Below are positions 1 through 8,924 of a stretch of 64,000 nt of DNA, one piece after another. The notes below the pieces were generated by a model, which saw only the letters and a list, made by a program, of their open reading frames with translations, was not told the origin of the DNA and made no database searches. How positions within the stretch are numbered: position 1 is the first letter of the stretch; the number at the start of each line of letters is the position of its first letter. Origin of the DNA: Lachnospiraceae bacterium (GTDB lineage: Bacteria > Bacillota > Clostridia > Lachnospirales > Lachnospiraceae); NCBI GenBank assembly GCA_017431515.1, contig JAFRKV010000048.1:1-64000 (forward strand), written 5' to 3'. The translations under genes and the position numbers were made by a program.

Positions 1-154
1 CGTATTGCGAGCGGTTGCGGCGAGGCCAGTACATTGGCAAATCTGGTTAGAAGCACATCGAGCGAGCATTTGCAGACCGTTGTGCTTGCGATATCCGGAA
101 GGACGACCGTCCGGGGGTCGATGCTGTTAAACTTCCGTTTAGTGGAGTTGAGAT
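1..154. other. 5' edge, no gene assigned
   Basis: This is the left edge of the window. The third forward frame is open from the edge to a TAG at 48-50 and may be the last residues of a truncated upstream gene, but 15 residues are too few to identify it. In related Clostridia the gene before rlmB is often mrnC or thyX; I could not match either. From 51 to 154 I see only a ribosome-binding site (GGAG at 144-147) for rlmB. Confidence 0.3.
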
Positions 155-955
155 ATGGAAAGAAAGCATTCAGGGAATATGAGAAACCATGTGCAGATGG
201 AGCAGATCCAGATCGACGGTATGCGGGTTGAGGGCAGAAATCCTGTGCTGGAAGCGTTTCGCGCAGGGAAGACCATCGACCGTCTTTTTGTGCAGGAGCA
301 TCTTTCGGACGGACCGATCCGGACGATCCTCAGGGAAGCGAAAAAAACCGACGCCATCGTGCAGTTCCTGCCGAAGGAACGTCTGGATCAGATGTCGGAG
401 AGCGGCCATCATCAAGGGGTGATCGCTTCCGTCGCGGCATACGAATATGCGGAGGTAGAGGATCTCCTTGCAGTTGCGGCGGAGAAAAACGAGCCGCCTT
501 TTCTGATCCTGCTGGATGAGATTGAAGATCCCCATAATCTGGGTGCGATCATCCGGACCGCCAACCTTGCCGGCGCCCACGGGGTGATCATTCCGAAACG
601 CAGGGCAGCGACCCTGACTGCCACCGCCGCGAAAGCGTCTGCCGGGGCGATCTATCATACCCGCGTCGCGAAGGTTACGAATCTGACCAATACCATCAAA
701 GAACTGAAGGAGCAGGGGCTTTGGTTCGTCTGCGCGGATATGAACGGGGAGTCCATGTACGATCTGTCCCTTACCGGCCCCATCGGCCTTGTGATCGGCA
801 ACGAAGGTTCCGGTGTGAGCCGTCTGGTGAAAGAAAGCTGCGATTTCTGCGCGGCCATCCCCATGAGGGGAGACATCGATTCGCTCAACGCATCGGTCTC
901 CTGCGGGGTGCTGGCATACGAGATCGTGCGGCAGCGGATGATGGCTGCCAAATAG
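155..955 (+). CDS. rlmB: 23S rRNA (guanosine-2'-O)-methyltransferase RlmB, SpoU/TrmH family
   Basis: This 266-residue protein probably 2'-O-methylates a guanosine in the peptidyl-transferase region of 23S rRNA using S-adenosylmethionine. The N-terminal part (roughly residues 20-95, beginning VEGRNPVLEA) is the small substrate-binding domain. The C-terminal part is the knotted SPOUT fold, with the diagnostic motifs LDEIEDPHNLGAIIRTA near the middle, then GLVIGNEGSGVSRLV and the closing IPMRGDIDSLNASVS. The start at 155 has GGAG seven bases upstream; later ATGs at 179 and 197 lack a good site. The gene is followed after 19 bases by sigH, the usual order in Clostridia (mrnC/thyX-rlmB-sigH), so the two are probably co-transcribed. 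The family assignment is firm. The exact target base is inferred from homology. Confidence 0.95.
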   Translation: MERKHSGNMRNHVQMEQIQIDGMRVEGRNPVLEAFRAGKTIDRLFVQEHLSDGPIRTILREAKKTDAIVQFLPKERLDQMSESGHHQGVIASVAAYEYAEVEDLLAVAAEKNEPPFLILLDEIEDPHNLGAIIRTANLAGAHGVIIPKRRAATLTATAAKASAGAIYHTRVAKVTNLTNTIKELKEQGLWFVCADMNGESMYDLSLTGPIGLVIGNEGSGVSRLVKESCDFCAAIPMRGDIDSLNASVSCGVLAYEIVRQRMMAAK

Positions 956-974
956 AGAAGAGAAGAATACCGGG

Positions 975-1565
975 ATGAAAAATCAGGATACACGAACGGA
1001 CGAAGAACTGGTGCAGTGTTCCCGCGGGGGAGACACGGAGGCCACGGATGTTCTGGTGGGAAAATATAAAAATCTGGTTCGCAGAAAAGCAAACGCCTTT
1101 TTTTTGATCGGCGGGGACACGGATGATCTGATTCAGGAAGGGATGATCGGTCTTTTCAAAGCCGTACGCGACTATGACGGGACACGGGAATCATCCTTTT
1201 TGAATTTTGCGACGATCTGTATCGAACGGCAGCTGCGCACGGCCATTGAGCGGAATAACCGCAAAAAACATCAGCCCCTCAACAACTATGTTTCCATTGA
1301 TCAGGAAAACGACAGCGAGCCGCTGGAGGAGACCCTGAAGTCACTGCAGGCTGTCAGCCCGGAGGAACTGGTGATTCGCGCGGAGGACTTGCAGGAGATC
1401 AGGCGCAGGGCATCGGAGGATCTGTCTCCGATGGAAAAAGCAGTGCTTTCCATGCACCTGTCGGGGCTCAGCTATGTGGAGATCGCGGAGGCGCTGGGAA
1501 AGAATCAGAAATCCGTGGACAATGCGCTGCAGCGGATCCGAAAAAAACTTGCGCCAACGGGATAA
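975..1565 (+). CDS. sigH: RNA polymerase sigma-H factor (sigma-30 type)
   Basis: This 196-residue sigma-70-family factor has region 2 (DDLIQEGMIGLFKAVRDYD, then SFLNFATICIERQLRTAI) and a C-terminal region 4 helix-turn-helix (LSGLSYVEIAEALGKNQKSVDNALQRIRKKL). In Bacillus and Clostridium SigH directs the start of sporulation and transition-state genes. Identity rests on the region 2 sequence, the length slightly below the usual 205-220 residues, and its place just after rlmB, which is the conserved location. The ribosome-binding site is modest (GAGAAG about 12 bases upstream). The presence of sigH suggests, but does not prove, that the organism sporulates; many non-sporulating Lachnospiraceae keep it. 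Confidence 0.92.
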   Translation: MKNQDTRTDEELVQCSRGGDTEATDVLVGKYKNLVRRKANAFFLIGGDTDDLIQEGMIGLFKAVRDYDGTRESSFLNFATICIERQLRTAIERNNRKKHQPLNNYVSIDQENDSEPLEETLKSLQAVSPEELVIRAEDLQEIRRRASEDLSPMEKAVLSMHLSGLSYVEIAEALGKNQKSVDNALQRIRKKLAPTG

Positions 1566-1585
1566 CGACGGAATGAGGTTCTCGG

Positions 1586-1614
1586 TTGTGCAAAAAACCG
1601 GAAAAAGGTATAAT
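1586..1614 (+). promoter_or_regulatory. Promoter with -10 directly before the GGDEF-EAL start codon
   Basis: A perfect TATAAT lies at 1609-1614 with a weak -35 (TTGTGC, 1586-1591) at 17 bp spacing. The -10 ends seven bases before the ATG at 1622, so transcription should begin at or next to the start codon. No Shine-Dalgarno sequence is visible. This predicts a leaderless mRNA. Confidence 0.6.
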
Positions 1615-1621
1615 TGTTTTT

Positions 1622-4312
1622 ATGGAAGAGAAAAAGGGGAAAGCGCAACAAAACGCTTCCATTGACGCATATCATGAAGCCATGCTGGATCACGGTCTCA
1701 TGCAGGAACTGCAGGACCGCTTTTGTGCTTCCAACAGTGTTTATGCAGTCTGCTTTTCCAGGACGCAGGGCGTGATCACCAAAGCCTACGGATCCAAGGA
1801 AGAGCTGACCTACATTTACAGCAAGGTCGGCATGGACCAATATATGAGCCTGTTAAACAAGCTGATCAACTCCTCGATCGAAAATGTGGTGGAGGAGGAA
1901 ATTGATGAGCCTTTTCTGCGTTGCTGTGGTGTCGCTGTCCGTGTGCAGGAGTCTCTTGCCGCGATCTGGATCGTGGTGGCGGCGATCAGGGATGTGGAAG
2001 GCAGCATCCTTGCCGTTTCCCATGATGCTACGATCCCGGAGTTTCTCACCACCACCACGGAGAAACAGTTCTATCGTTCGCTGGAGTTTCTGGAGACCAT
2101 CTCAAAGCAGTTTCTGACCGTCAAACTGGAAGAGGTTGTTGCGCAGGAGGAGAACCGGAAGAGCACAGCGGCGAAGGAAGAGGTGGAGAAGCAGCTGAAG
2201 CGCAATGAAGCGGTGACGAATATTGTGCAGATGCTGGAAAGCGAAAACACCTTTGCCAAGATCGTCAACGACATTCTGGAACAGGCCGTGCTGTACCTGG
2301 ATCTCGGCAGCGCCAGCCTGCTTCGGGTCAGCAAGGATCTGGCCACGGTGGATATGATCTGCGAATGGGTGGGTGAAAAAGGCATTTCCTACCTGGAACG
2401 CATGCAGCAGATTCCTGTGAAAAATCTTCCCTTTTTGACGGGTAAGCCCTACATGGTCTCTTCGGATTCCAAGAAGCCGGAGAGCTTTGAAAAGCTGTTC
2501 CAGGAGCAGAAGATCAAGGCGGCGGTGAGCCTTCCGGTGGAGGTGAACGGCAGAGCCGGGATGTATCTATGCTTCGTTGAGAATCATAAGAACCGCAGCT
2601 GGGATGTGAATGATGTCAAGTTTTTGAACGATGTCCGCCAGATCATCCAAAGCATCTTAAACAAACGGATCGCAAAAAATTCTCTTGCCAGTTCCTATGC
2701 TTCCCTGGAAGCGATTCTGGAGAACGTGGGCTGCGGGATCTATGTGGAGGATCCGGGGTCGAAGCGGGAGCTGTTTGTGAACCAGACCTTCCGCACGCTT
2801 TTTTCCCAGGCGGAAGAGTCGGGGACGATCCACGGGCTGTTTGGCGGACGGGATTTCCGTCCGGAGGAAGGGTTCGTCGAGTTTTATTCCGATCAGCAGG
2901 ACCGCTGGTATGATGTCCGCGTCAACCCCATCAAGTGGGTGGACGGCAATGCGGTGAACCTCTATACGATCTATGACATCACCTCCAAAAAGCTGGCGCA
3001 GCAGAAGGTGGAGAAACAGGCCAACAACGATTTCCTGACAGGGCTTTATAACCGCATGCGCTGTGAACAGGATCTGGAGCGCTACATCAAAGAGGCCACC
3101 GATCTGGGCGGGGAAGGTGCCCTTCTTTATATCGACCTGGATGACTTTAAGCACATCAATGACGGCATCGGGCACCAATACGGCGACCTGCTGCTGAAGC
3201 TGATCGCCCAGTCCCTGCAGAAGATCCCCGGAGTGGAGAACACCTGCTACCGCATGGGCGGTGATGAGTTTACGATCATTCTCGCCATGCATCAGTATTA
3301 TATGCTGCCGGAGATCCTGGCCGAGATCCGGGAGACCTTTGCGCGCCCCTGGTATCTGAACGGCGAGGATTATTACTGCACCATGAGCATGGGGATCGTC
3401 CGTTTTCCGGGAGAAGGCGATACCGCGGCGGATGTGATTAAAAAAGCGGACATCGCCCTTTACGAGGCCAAGAAAAACGGCAAGAACCATGTGGTCTATT
3501 ACGATGACAACGTGGCGCTGACCTCCATCAAGCGCATCGATATGGAGCGTCATCTCAGAGAAGCGGTGATGAACGGCTGCAAGGAATTCGAAGTGTATTT
3601 CCAGCCTGTGACGGATATCCGCGACGGCAGGGATGCCTGCCACGGCGCGGAGGCGCTGGTGAGGTGGAATTCCGCAGAACTTGGGTTTATTTCCCCGGCG
3701 GACTTTGTGCCCCTGGCGGAGTATCTCGGCCTCATCGTCCAGATCGGCGAGCATGTCATGGAAGAGGCCTGCAAGCATTGCAAATACTGGAATGACATGG
3801 GGCATCCGGAATACCGCATCAATGTGAACCTTTCCGTGGTGCAGCTTCTGCAGAGCGACATTGCGGAAAAGATCCGCGCGGTAATCCAGCGGACCAAGAT
3901 CCGCCCCACCAACCTGACCCTGGAGGTGACGGAGTCTCTCGCCATCAACGACATGAACCGCATGAAGTCCATTCTGGCGGAGATCAAAAAGGTGGGCGTC
4001 TGGATCGCACTGGACGATTTCGGGACGGGGTATTCTTCTTTGAACCATATCAGAGAGCTTCCGATTGACATCATCAAGATCGACCGGTGCTTTGTCATCG
4101 ATATTGCAAGGGATGAGTATTCCGAGGTGTTTGTGCGCATGACCACGGAGCTGGCGGACACCCTCGGCATCCAGATCTGCGTGGAAGGCGTGGAGGATGA
4201 TTCGCAGCTTGCGAAGCTCCGCGACATGAACGTACAGTATATTCAGGGATATTATTTCGGAACGCCGATTACGGCTGTGGAGTTTGAAGCCAAATATCTG
4301 GAGGTCGGCTGA
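1622..4312 (+). CDS. PocR-like/GAF/PAS GGDEF-EAL cyclic-di-GMP signalling protein
   Basis: This 896-residue soluble protein combines sensory domains with both c-di-GMP enzymes. The N-terminal ~150 residues resemble a PocR-type ligand-binding domain (GLMQELQDRFCASNSVYAV). Next come a short coiled coil near 185-205, a GAF-like domain (~210-345) and a PAS-like domain (~355-460). The diguanylate cyclase domain has an intact GGDEF motif at 546-550. The phosphodiesterase domain has EALVRW at 677, then TLEVTES, DDFGTGYSSL, KID and EGVE, the residues needed for metal binding and catalysis. Both halves therefore look active, and the net direction may be set by the sensory domains. There are no transmembrane segments. 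I chose ATG 1622 rather than the in-frame TTG at 1586, which lies inside the -35 box. It follows sigH but has its own promoter. Confidence 0.9.
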   Translation: MEEKKGKAQQNASIDAYHEAMLDHGLMQELQDRFCASNSVYAVCFSRTQGVITKAYGSKEELTYIYSKVGMDQYMSLLNKLINSSIENVVEEEIDEPFLRCCGVAVRVQESLAAIWIVVAAIRDVEGSILAVSHDATIPEFLTTTTEKQFYRSLEFLETISKQFLTVKLEEVVAQEENRKSTAAKEEVEKQLKRNEAVTNIVQMLESENTFAKIVNDILEQAVLYLDLGSASLLRVSKDLATVDMICEWVGEKGISYLERMQQIPVKNLPFLTGKPYMVSSDSKKPESFEKLFQEQKIKAAVSLPVEVNGRAGMYLCFVENHKNRSWDVNDVKFLNDVRQIIQSILNKRIAKNSLASSYASLEAILENVGCGIYVEDPGSKRELFVNQTFRTLFSQAEESGTIHGLFGGRDFRPEEGFVEFYSDQQDRWYDVRVNPIKWVDGNAVNLYTIYDITSKKLAQQKVEKQANNDFLTGLYNRMRCEQDLERYIKEATDLGGEGALLYIDLDDFKHINDGIGHQYGDLLLKLIAQSLQKIPGVENTCYRMGGDEFTIILAMHQYYMLPEILAEIRETFARPWYLNGEDYYCTMSMGIVRFPGEGDTAADVIKKADIALYEAKKNGKNHVVYYDDNVALTSIKRIDMERHLREAVMNGCKEFEVYFQPVTDIRDGRDACHGAEALVRWNSAELGFISPADFVPLAEYLGLIVQIGEHVMEEACKHCKYWNDMGHPEYRINVNLSVVQLLQSDIAEKIRAVIQRTKIRPTNLTLEVTESLAINDMNRMKSILAEIKKVGVWIALDDFGTGYSSLNHIRELPIDIIKIDRCFVIDIARDEYSEVFVRMTTELADTLGIQICVEGVEDDSQLAKLRDMNVQYIQGYYFGTPITAVEFEAKYLEVG

Positions 4313-4323
4313 AGCGTTTTATT

Positions 4324-5673
4324 ATGAGTATGACAGCAGAAGAGAAAAAACAAAAAAGAGAAGAACGGAAACAGCAGCGAAGACAGCGCTGGGAAGAGGG
4401 CGTGCGCACCATCAAATGGGAGCGGCTGGACAATACGGCAAACCTTTTTCCCGTGATCTCCGGGACGGAGCTGACAAGCGTGTACCGGGTCTGCTCCACG
4501 CTGACGGAGGAGGTGGATCCGGCGAAGCTGCAGGAGGCGTTAGACATCGTGCTTCCGAAATTTGACGGATTCAACGTCAGACTCCGGCAGGGGCTGTTCT
4601 GGTATTATTTCGAAGAAAATGGCAAACCGGCTCCCAGAGTCTTCAAGGAGAATACCTATCCCTGCCGCTATATCCGAGACAACCGCAACAACAGCTATCT
4701 GTTCCGGGTCTCCTATTACGAGCGGCGGATCAATGTGGAGGTGTTCCATGCGCTGACGGACGGCATGGGCGGCATGAACTTTCTGAAGGAGCTGACCTAT
4801 CAATATCTGCGGCTGGCGCACCCGGAGCTGCGGGATCAGTACGGGGATGATCTGGCCAGCGACACCTCGCTGAACCGGGAAGACAGTTTTTTAAAGAATT
4901 ATACGAAAAAGAAAAAGGGCACGGCCTACGGTGTGGTCTATGCTTCCCGCATCCGGGGAGAGCGCCTGAAAAAAGGACAGCTGGGGATCATGCATGTGCA
5001 TCTGAAACTTCCGGAGTTGAAGGATCTGGCCCACAAACTATCCGTCAGTCTGAATGACCTTCTGGTGGCGGATATGGTTTACAGCATCTATCAGGAGCAG
5101 GTGAAGCGGCGTCGGTATAAACGGCCCATCCGGATCAGCGTGCCGGTGAACCTCCGCCCCTATTTCGAATCCGTGACCACCAAGAACTTTTTCGTCATGG
5201 TGTCCGCGGAATTCCGCCCGGTCAAAGAAGACTACACCTTTGAAGAGGTTCTGGCGATCGTGCATGAGGACCTTAAGAAAAAGATTACCAAGGAGAATCT
5301 GGAGGTGACGCTGTCCTATAATGTCAGCAAAGCGAAAAACTGGATCGCGAAGGTGGTTCCGCTGTTCTTTAAGAATCAGGGAATGCTCTGGGCCTATCGT
5401 TTTATCGCGCGGTCCAATACCTCCACTGTGACAAATGTGGGCACCATCAAGGTGGCGGAGGGGTATCGTCCTTATGTGGAAATGATCCACGGGATTCTGT
5501 CCGTCTCCATGGGACAGTATCTGAAAGGAACCGTTTGTTCCTACGGAGATACATTGGCATTCACCTTCGCATCGCTTTTTAAAGACACCCAGGTGGAACG
5601 CCGCTTTATCAAGACGCTGACGGATTACGGGCTGAGCGCCTCCGTTCAGACCAACGGTGTTTATTATAAGTAA
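4324..5673 (+). CDS. Condensation-fold acyltransferase, alcohol acetyltransferase-like
   Basis: This 449-residue protein begins with a very basic stretch (residues ~4-30, rich in Lys, Arg and Gln) and continues as a chloramphenicol-acetyltransferase/condensation-type fold. The clearest sign is the active-site motif HALTDGMGG, matching the HxxxDG catalytic signature, near residue 141. A later stretch, PVNLRPYFES, resembles the conserved second half of alcohol acetyltransferase and wax-ester synthase relatives. The acyl donor is probably an acyl-CoA and the acceptor is unknown. It starts 12 bases after the GGDEF-EAL stop without a strong ribosome-binding site, so translation may be coupled. The following zinc-ribbon membrane protein is a frequent neighbour of this family in gut Clostridia (from memory), which suggests a joint membrane or envelope role. 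Confidence 0.72.
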   Translation: MSMTAEEKKQKREERKQQRRQRWEEGVRTIKWERLDNTANLFPVISGTELTSVYRVCSTLTEEVDPAKLQEALDIVLPKFDGFNVRLRQGLFWYYFEENGKPAPRVFKENTYPCRYIRDNRNNSYLFRVSYYERRINVEVFHALTDGMGGMNFLKELTYQYLRLAHPELRDQYGDDLASDTSLNREDSFLKNYTKKKKGTAYGVVYASRIRGERLKKGQLGIMHVHLKLPELKDLAHKLSVSLNDLLVADMVYSIYQEQVKRRRYKRPIRISVPVNLRPYFESVTTKNFFVMVSAEFRPVKEDYTFEEVLAIVHEDLKKKITKENLEVTLSYNVSKAKNWIAKVVPLFFKNQGMLWAYRFIARSNTSTVTNVGTIKVAEGYRPYVEMIHGILSVSMGQYLKGTVCSYGDTLAFTFASLFKDTQVERRFIKTLTDYGLSASVQTNGVYYK

Positions 5674-5688
5674 GAAAGGAAAAGAGCC

Positions 5689-6360
5689 ATGAGCCTTTGC
5701 AAACATTGCGGAATCGAGATTAAGGACGACGCGGAGGTCTGCCCTCTCTGCGGTGTCGCATTGGAGCATCCGCATGACGGGACGGATATGTACCCGGATG
5801 TGGTCAAGATCACAAAAAAGATCAGCGTGGCCGTGCGGATCTATGTGACGGCGGCGATCATGGCGGGTTTGCTCTGCATCGCTGCCAATTATTACGATTA
5901 TGAAACTACGGGGAGATTATGGTGTCTGATCGTGGTCGGCGGGCTGGTCTGGGTCTATCTGCTGCTGAAAGTGGTGGTGGAATTTGAATACGGTTACAAT
6001 GTCAAGACCTTCACCATGGTATTTACCGGGTTCCTTTATCTGCTGCTGGTGGATGCGGTCTTCGGCTTTCCCCGGTGGTCTTTGAACTATGTCTATCCTG
6101 CCATGATCCTTGTCATCGATGGGGTGGCTCTGGTGCTGATGTTCGTCAACTTCCGGAACTGGCAGAGCTATATTCCCTGGCAGATCTTTATGTTTACGCT
6201 GGCACTGGTGGGCGTGATCCTTTCCCGTTTCCATGTGATCACGAGACCGCGCATGTCCTGGATCACGCTTGGCATTACGGGTTTCTTCTTTGTGGCCACG
6301 GTGATCATCGGCGGCGGACGCGCCATCACGGAGCTGAAACGGAGGTTCCATCTTACCTGA
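5689..6360 (+). CDS. Zinc-ribbon membrane protein, DUF6320-like
   Basis: This 223-residue protein opens with a rubredoxin-like zinc ribbon (CKHCGIEIKDDAEVCPLCG; two CxxC knuckles within the first 23 residues) and continues with about six hydrophobic helices between residues ~48 and 210. The C-terminus is short and basic. It has a good ribosome-binding site (AAAGGA) and lies 15 bases after the condensation-fold gene, so the two form a unit. I believe this architecture is catalogued as DUF6320, but that name is from memory. No enzymatic residues stand out. Its role may be to localise or regulate the acyltransferase at the membrane, which is inference from context. Confidence 0.7.
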   Translation: MSLCKHCGIEIKDDAEVCPLCGVALEHPHDGTDMYPDVVKITKKISVAVRIYVTAAIMAGLLCIAANYYDYETTGRLWCLIVVGGLVWVYLLLKVVVEFEYGYNVKTFTMVFTGFLYLLLVDAVFGFPRWSLNYVYPAMILVIDGVALVLMFVNFRNWQSYIPWQIFMFTLALVGVILSRFHVITRPRMSWITLGITGFFFVATVIIGGGRAITELKRRFHLT

Positions 6361-6409
6361 TCTTTCCATATATCTTGTAATACCCCATGCCCCAGACACC
6401 AGATTTAGG

Positions 6410-6438
6410 TTGACGGTGACTGGGGTGTTGTTTATACT
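6410..6438 (+). promoter_or_regulatory. Promoter with -10 directly before the dockerin-protein start
   Basis: TTGACG (6410-6415) and TATACT (6433-6438) are separated by exactly 17 bp. The -10 ends seven bases before the GTG at 6446. No ribosome-binding site lies between them, so the transcript is predicted to be leaderless or nearly so. Confidence 0.65.
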
Positions 6439-6445
6439 TGAATAT

Positions 6446-8902
6446 GTGAAAGTGTGTATTTTCGGAAAGAAAAAGTGCATACAGGCGCTGGTTCTGGCGG
6501 CCGCCGTGGCATTGTCCGCACTTCCGGGGATGACGGACACGGTTTATGCCGATACCACGCAGACCGGTGTGGTTAACACCCAGACCGGAGGCGGGACGGT
6601 CTATATCCGCGCGGAAGCGTCCACGACAGCGGACATCCAGACTTCCATTTCCCACGGGACCACCGTTACGGTTCGGGAGGAAAGCATCGGGACAGACGGC
6701 TGCAAATGGTACCGGGTTTCCTATACCAACGGCGACACCACCTATTCCGGCTGGGTGCGCGGAGATTTACTGCGGGTAGGAGATACGCAGGAGAGTACCG
6801 GCGGAGACGCTGCGGCCCCTGCTTCGGAGAATGAAGGCGACGCATCCGCAGGGCAGTCTCAGGAAGGAACTACAGCGGGAGAAACGCCCTCGGCGGAGGA
6901 AGCGGATTCCACAGAAGAAGAGGTGCCCTCTGCAGGCACCGGCGGAGCGGAGACCCCTGTTCAGACAGAGACGACCTCCGGCACCAGCGGCACCGTGACG
7001 GGGGATGTTGTGAATGTGCGCAGCGGCGCCGGAACGGATCAGGGGCGGGTCACCCAGATCACCATGGGGACCGCCGTGACCATTACAGGGCAGGAAACGG
7101 CGCCAAACGGAGATGTCTGGTATGCGGTGACATTTTCCAAAAACGGACAGACCTACAGCGGCTACATGCACAGCTCTTATGTCACGGTTTCTTCTCTTGT
7201 GGCGACGGACGATCCGGAAGCGGTGGCGGAGATGGAGGCGGCAGGTTTTCCCCATTCCTATGCGGTTTATCTGGCGACGCTCCACGGGAAATATCCGGCG
7301 TGGCAGTTTGTGCCTGTGGATACCGGGCTGGATTGGGAACAGGTCATCGCGGGAGAGAGCGTGCCGGGGAGGAATCTCGTCCCTGCCAGCTTTTCCGATG
7401 CGACCAAGTCGACGGATCCGTCGGTGTATGACTGGGCCACCAATACCTGGGCTTTTCTGGACGGAAGCTGGGTGGCGGCAAACAGCCGTTATATCGCCTA
7501 TGTGATGGATCCCAGAAATTATCTGTCAGAGACGCATATTTTCCAGTTTGAAACGCTGGATTACCAGCCCTACCAGACGGCGGACGGGGTGAGATCCGTC
7601 CTTTCCAATACTTTTATGGCTCAGCCGGTGACGGATACGGACGGTGCGACTTTGGATTATGCGGAGACATTTGCCTCCATCGGATCGCAGCTTTCCGTCA
7701 GCCCGTACCATCTGGCGGCCCGTGTCCGGCAGGAGCAGGGCGTTCAGGGGGCGAGTCCGATGATTTCCGGCACTGCCGAGGGGTTTGAAGGATACTTCAA
7801 CTATTTTAATATCAACGCCTATCAGACCTCCACAGGCACCATCCTTTTCAACGGATTGACCTATGCGAGGAACGCGGGGTGGGATACCCGTTACCGGTCG
7901 TTGTTCGGCGGTTCCGAGATTCTGTCCAAGCGCTATATCGCTGCGGGGCAGAATACGCTGTACTTTGAAAAATTCAATGTGGTGGATCGTTCCCGCCTTT
8001 ATACGCACCAGTACATGACGAATCTTCTGGCTGCGCAGAACGAAGGCGTTCAGATGAAACGCGCTTACTCCGACATGAATCAGGCATATGTCTTCCGGAT
8101 TCCCGTGTATCAGAATATGCCGGAGGATCCCTGCAGCTTCACGGATACCGGCAATCAAAACAACTGGCTGTCGGGGCTTTCCGTGAACGGATATGCTGTG
8201 ACGCCGGCCTTCTCTCCGGCAGCGACGGAGTACAGCCTCTATGTGGGACAGGGCGTGGACAATATCACGGTGGATGCCGCATCCATCGCGGGCACTTCCG
8301 GTGTCAGCGGGACCGGATCATATCCCCTGAGTTATGGCAACAATACGATCACCGTGACCTGTAAGGCGCAGGACGGGACGCCGAGGGAATACAACCTTCT
8401 GGTGGTGAGGGCGGTACCGGAAGCGGTGGTGGAGCCGACGCCGGAGACGCCGGGGGAGACGCCCCAGAGCGGAGAAGCCGCTGCCGGCGAGACCCCTGAG
8501 GGCGAGACCCCTCAGAACGGAGAGACACCTGCCGCAGAAACGCCTGAGGGCGAGGCCACCAAGACTGAAGAAGCAGCCGGCGCAGAGAAAACCGACGGCG
8601 GCGAAGAAAAAACCACCGGTGAGGACAAGCCGCAAGAGGGTGCGCAGAGCGGCGAAAACGACGCTGCTTCGGAAACCGGCAGCGAGCAGAAAACGGCGCC
8701 TGTGATGCCGGGAGACCTGAACGGGGACGGCCGGATCAGCAATCTGGATCTGGTCTGGCTGCAGAAGCGGATCCTCGGGCTGACCACGCTTTCCGACAGG
8801 GCGGAGCAGGCTGCGGACGTGAACCACGACCATGTTGTAAACAATACAGACCTGATTTATCTGAAGAAACATATTCTCGGCATTCAAAGGCTTGCAGGGT
8901 AA
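6446..8902 (+). CDS. Secreted SH3 / glucosaminidase-like protein with C-terminal dockerin
   Basis: This 818-residue exported protein starts with a signal peptide (basic KKK then ALVLAAAVALSALPG, cleavage near VYA-D). Two bacterial SH3 domains follow (~35-110 and ~175-250; motifs VYIRAEAS and VVNVRSGAGTDQG), separated by a Ser/Glu/Thr-rich linker. Residues ~260-535 resemble a glucosaminidase-like wall hydrolase (YHLAARVRQEQGVQG, then FNYFNINAY). A cadherin-like beta-sandwich comes next (~565-655), then a Gly-Glu-Thr-Pro repeat linker. The C-terminus is a two-repeat type I dockerin (GDLNGDGRISNLDL and DVNHDHVVNNTDLIYLKKHI), whose Asp/Asn positions fit calcium binding. The start is taken as GTG 6446 because the promoter -10 ends at 6438. 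The dockerin probably docks onto the cohesin encoded next door. Confidence 0.85.
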   Translation: MKVCIFGKKKCIQALVLAAAVALSALPGMTDTVYADTTQTGVVNTQTGGGTVYIRAEASTTADIQTSISHGTTVTVREESIGTDGCKWYRVSYTNGDTTYSGWVRGDLLRVGDTQESTGGDAAAPASENEGDASAGQSQEGTTAGETPSAEEADSTEEEVPSAGTGGAETPVQTETTSGTSGTVTGDVVNVRSGAGTDQGRVTQITMGTAVTITGQETAPNGDVWYAVTFSKNGQTYSGYMHSSYVTVSSLVATDDPEAVAEMEAAGFPHSYAVYLATLHGKYPAWQFVPVDTGLDWEQVIAGESVPGRNLVPASFSDATKSTDPSVYDWATNTWAFLDGSWVAANSRYIAYVMDPRNYLSETHIFQFETLDYQPYQTADGVRSVLSNTFMAQPVTDTDGATLDYAETFASIGSQLSVSPYHLAARVRQEQGVQGASPMISGTAEGFEGYFNYFNINAYQTSTGTILFNGLTYARNAGWDTRYRSLFGGSEILSKRYIAAGQNTLYFEKFNVVDRSRLYTHQYMTNLLAAQNEGVQMKRAYSDMNQAYVFRIPVYQNMPEDPCSFTDTGNQNNWLSGLSVNGYAVTPAFSPAATEYSLYVGQGVDNITVDAASIAGTSGVSGTGSYPLSYGNNTITVTCKAQDGTPREYNLLVVRAVPEAVVEPTPETPGETPQSGEAAAGETPEGETPQNGETPAAETPEGEATKTEEAAGAEKTDGGEEKTTGEDKPQEGAQSGENDAASETGSEQKTAPVMPGDLNGDGRISNLDLVWLQKRILGLTTLSDRAEQAADVNHDHVVNNTDLIYLKKHILGIQRLAG
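8430..8690 (+). repeat. Gly-Glu-Thr-Pro coding repeat (linker)
   Basis: This segment codes for a low-complexity linker with repeated GETPE/GETPQ-type units before the dockerin. It resembles the proline-rich linkers of extracellular modular proteins and presumably gives reach to the dockerin. Confidence 0.6.
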
Positions 8903-8924
8903 CGTTTTCGAAAGGGAAAAGAAC

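Noticed and set aside
2657..4048. Minus-strand open frame over the GGDEF-EAL gene
   Set aside because: Antisense to intact GGDEF and EAL motifs; shadow of GC-rich third codon positions.
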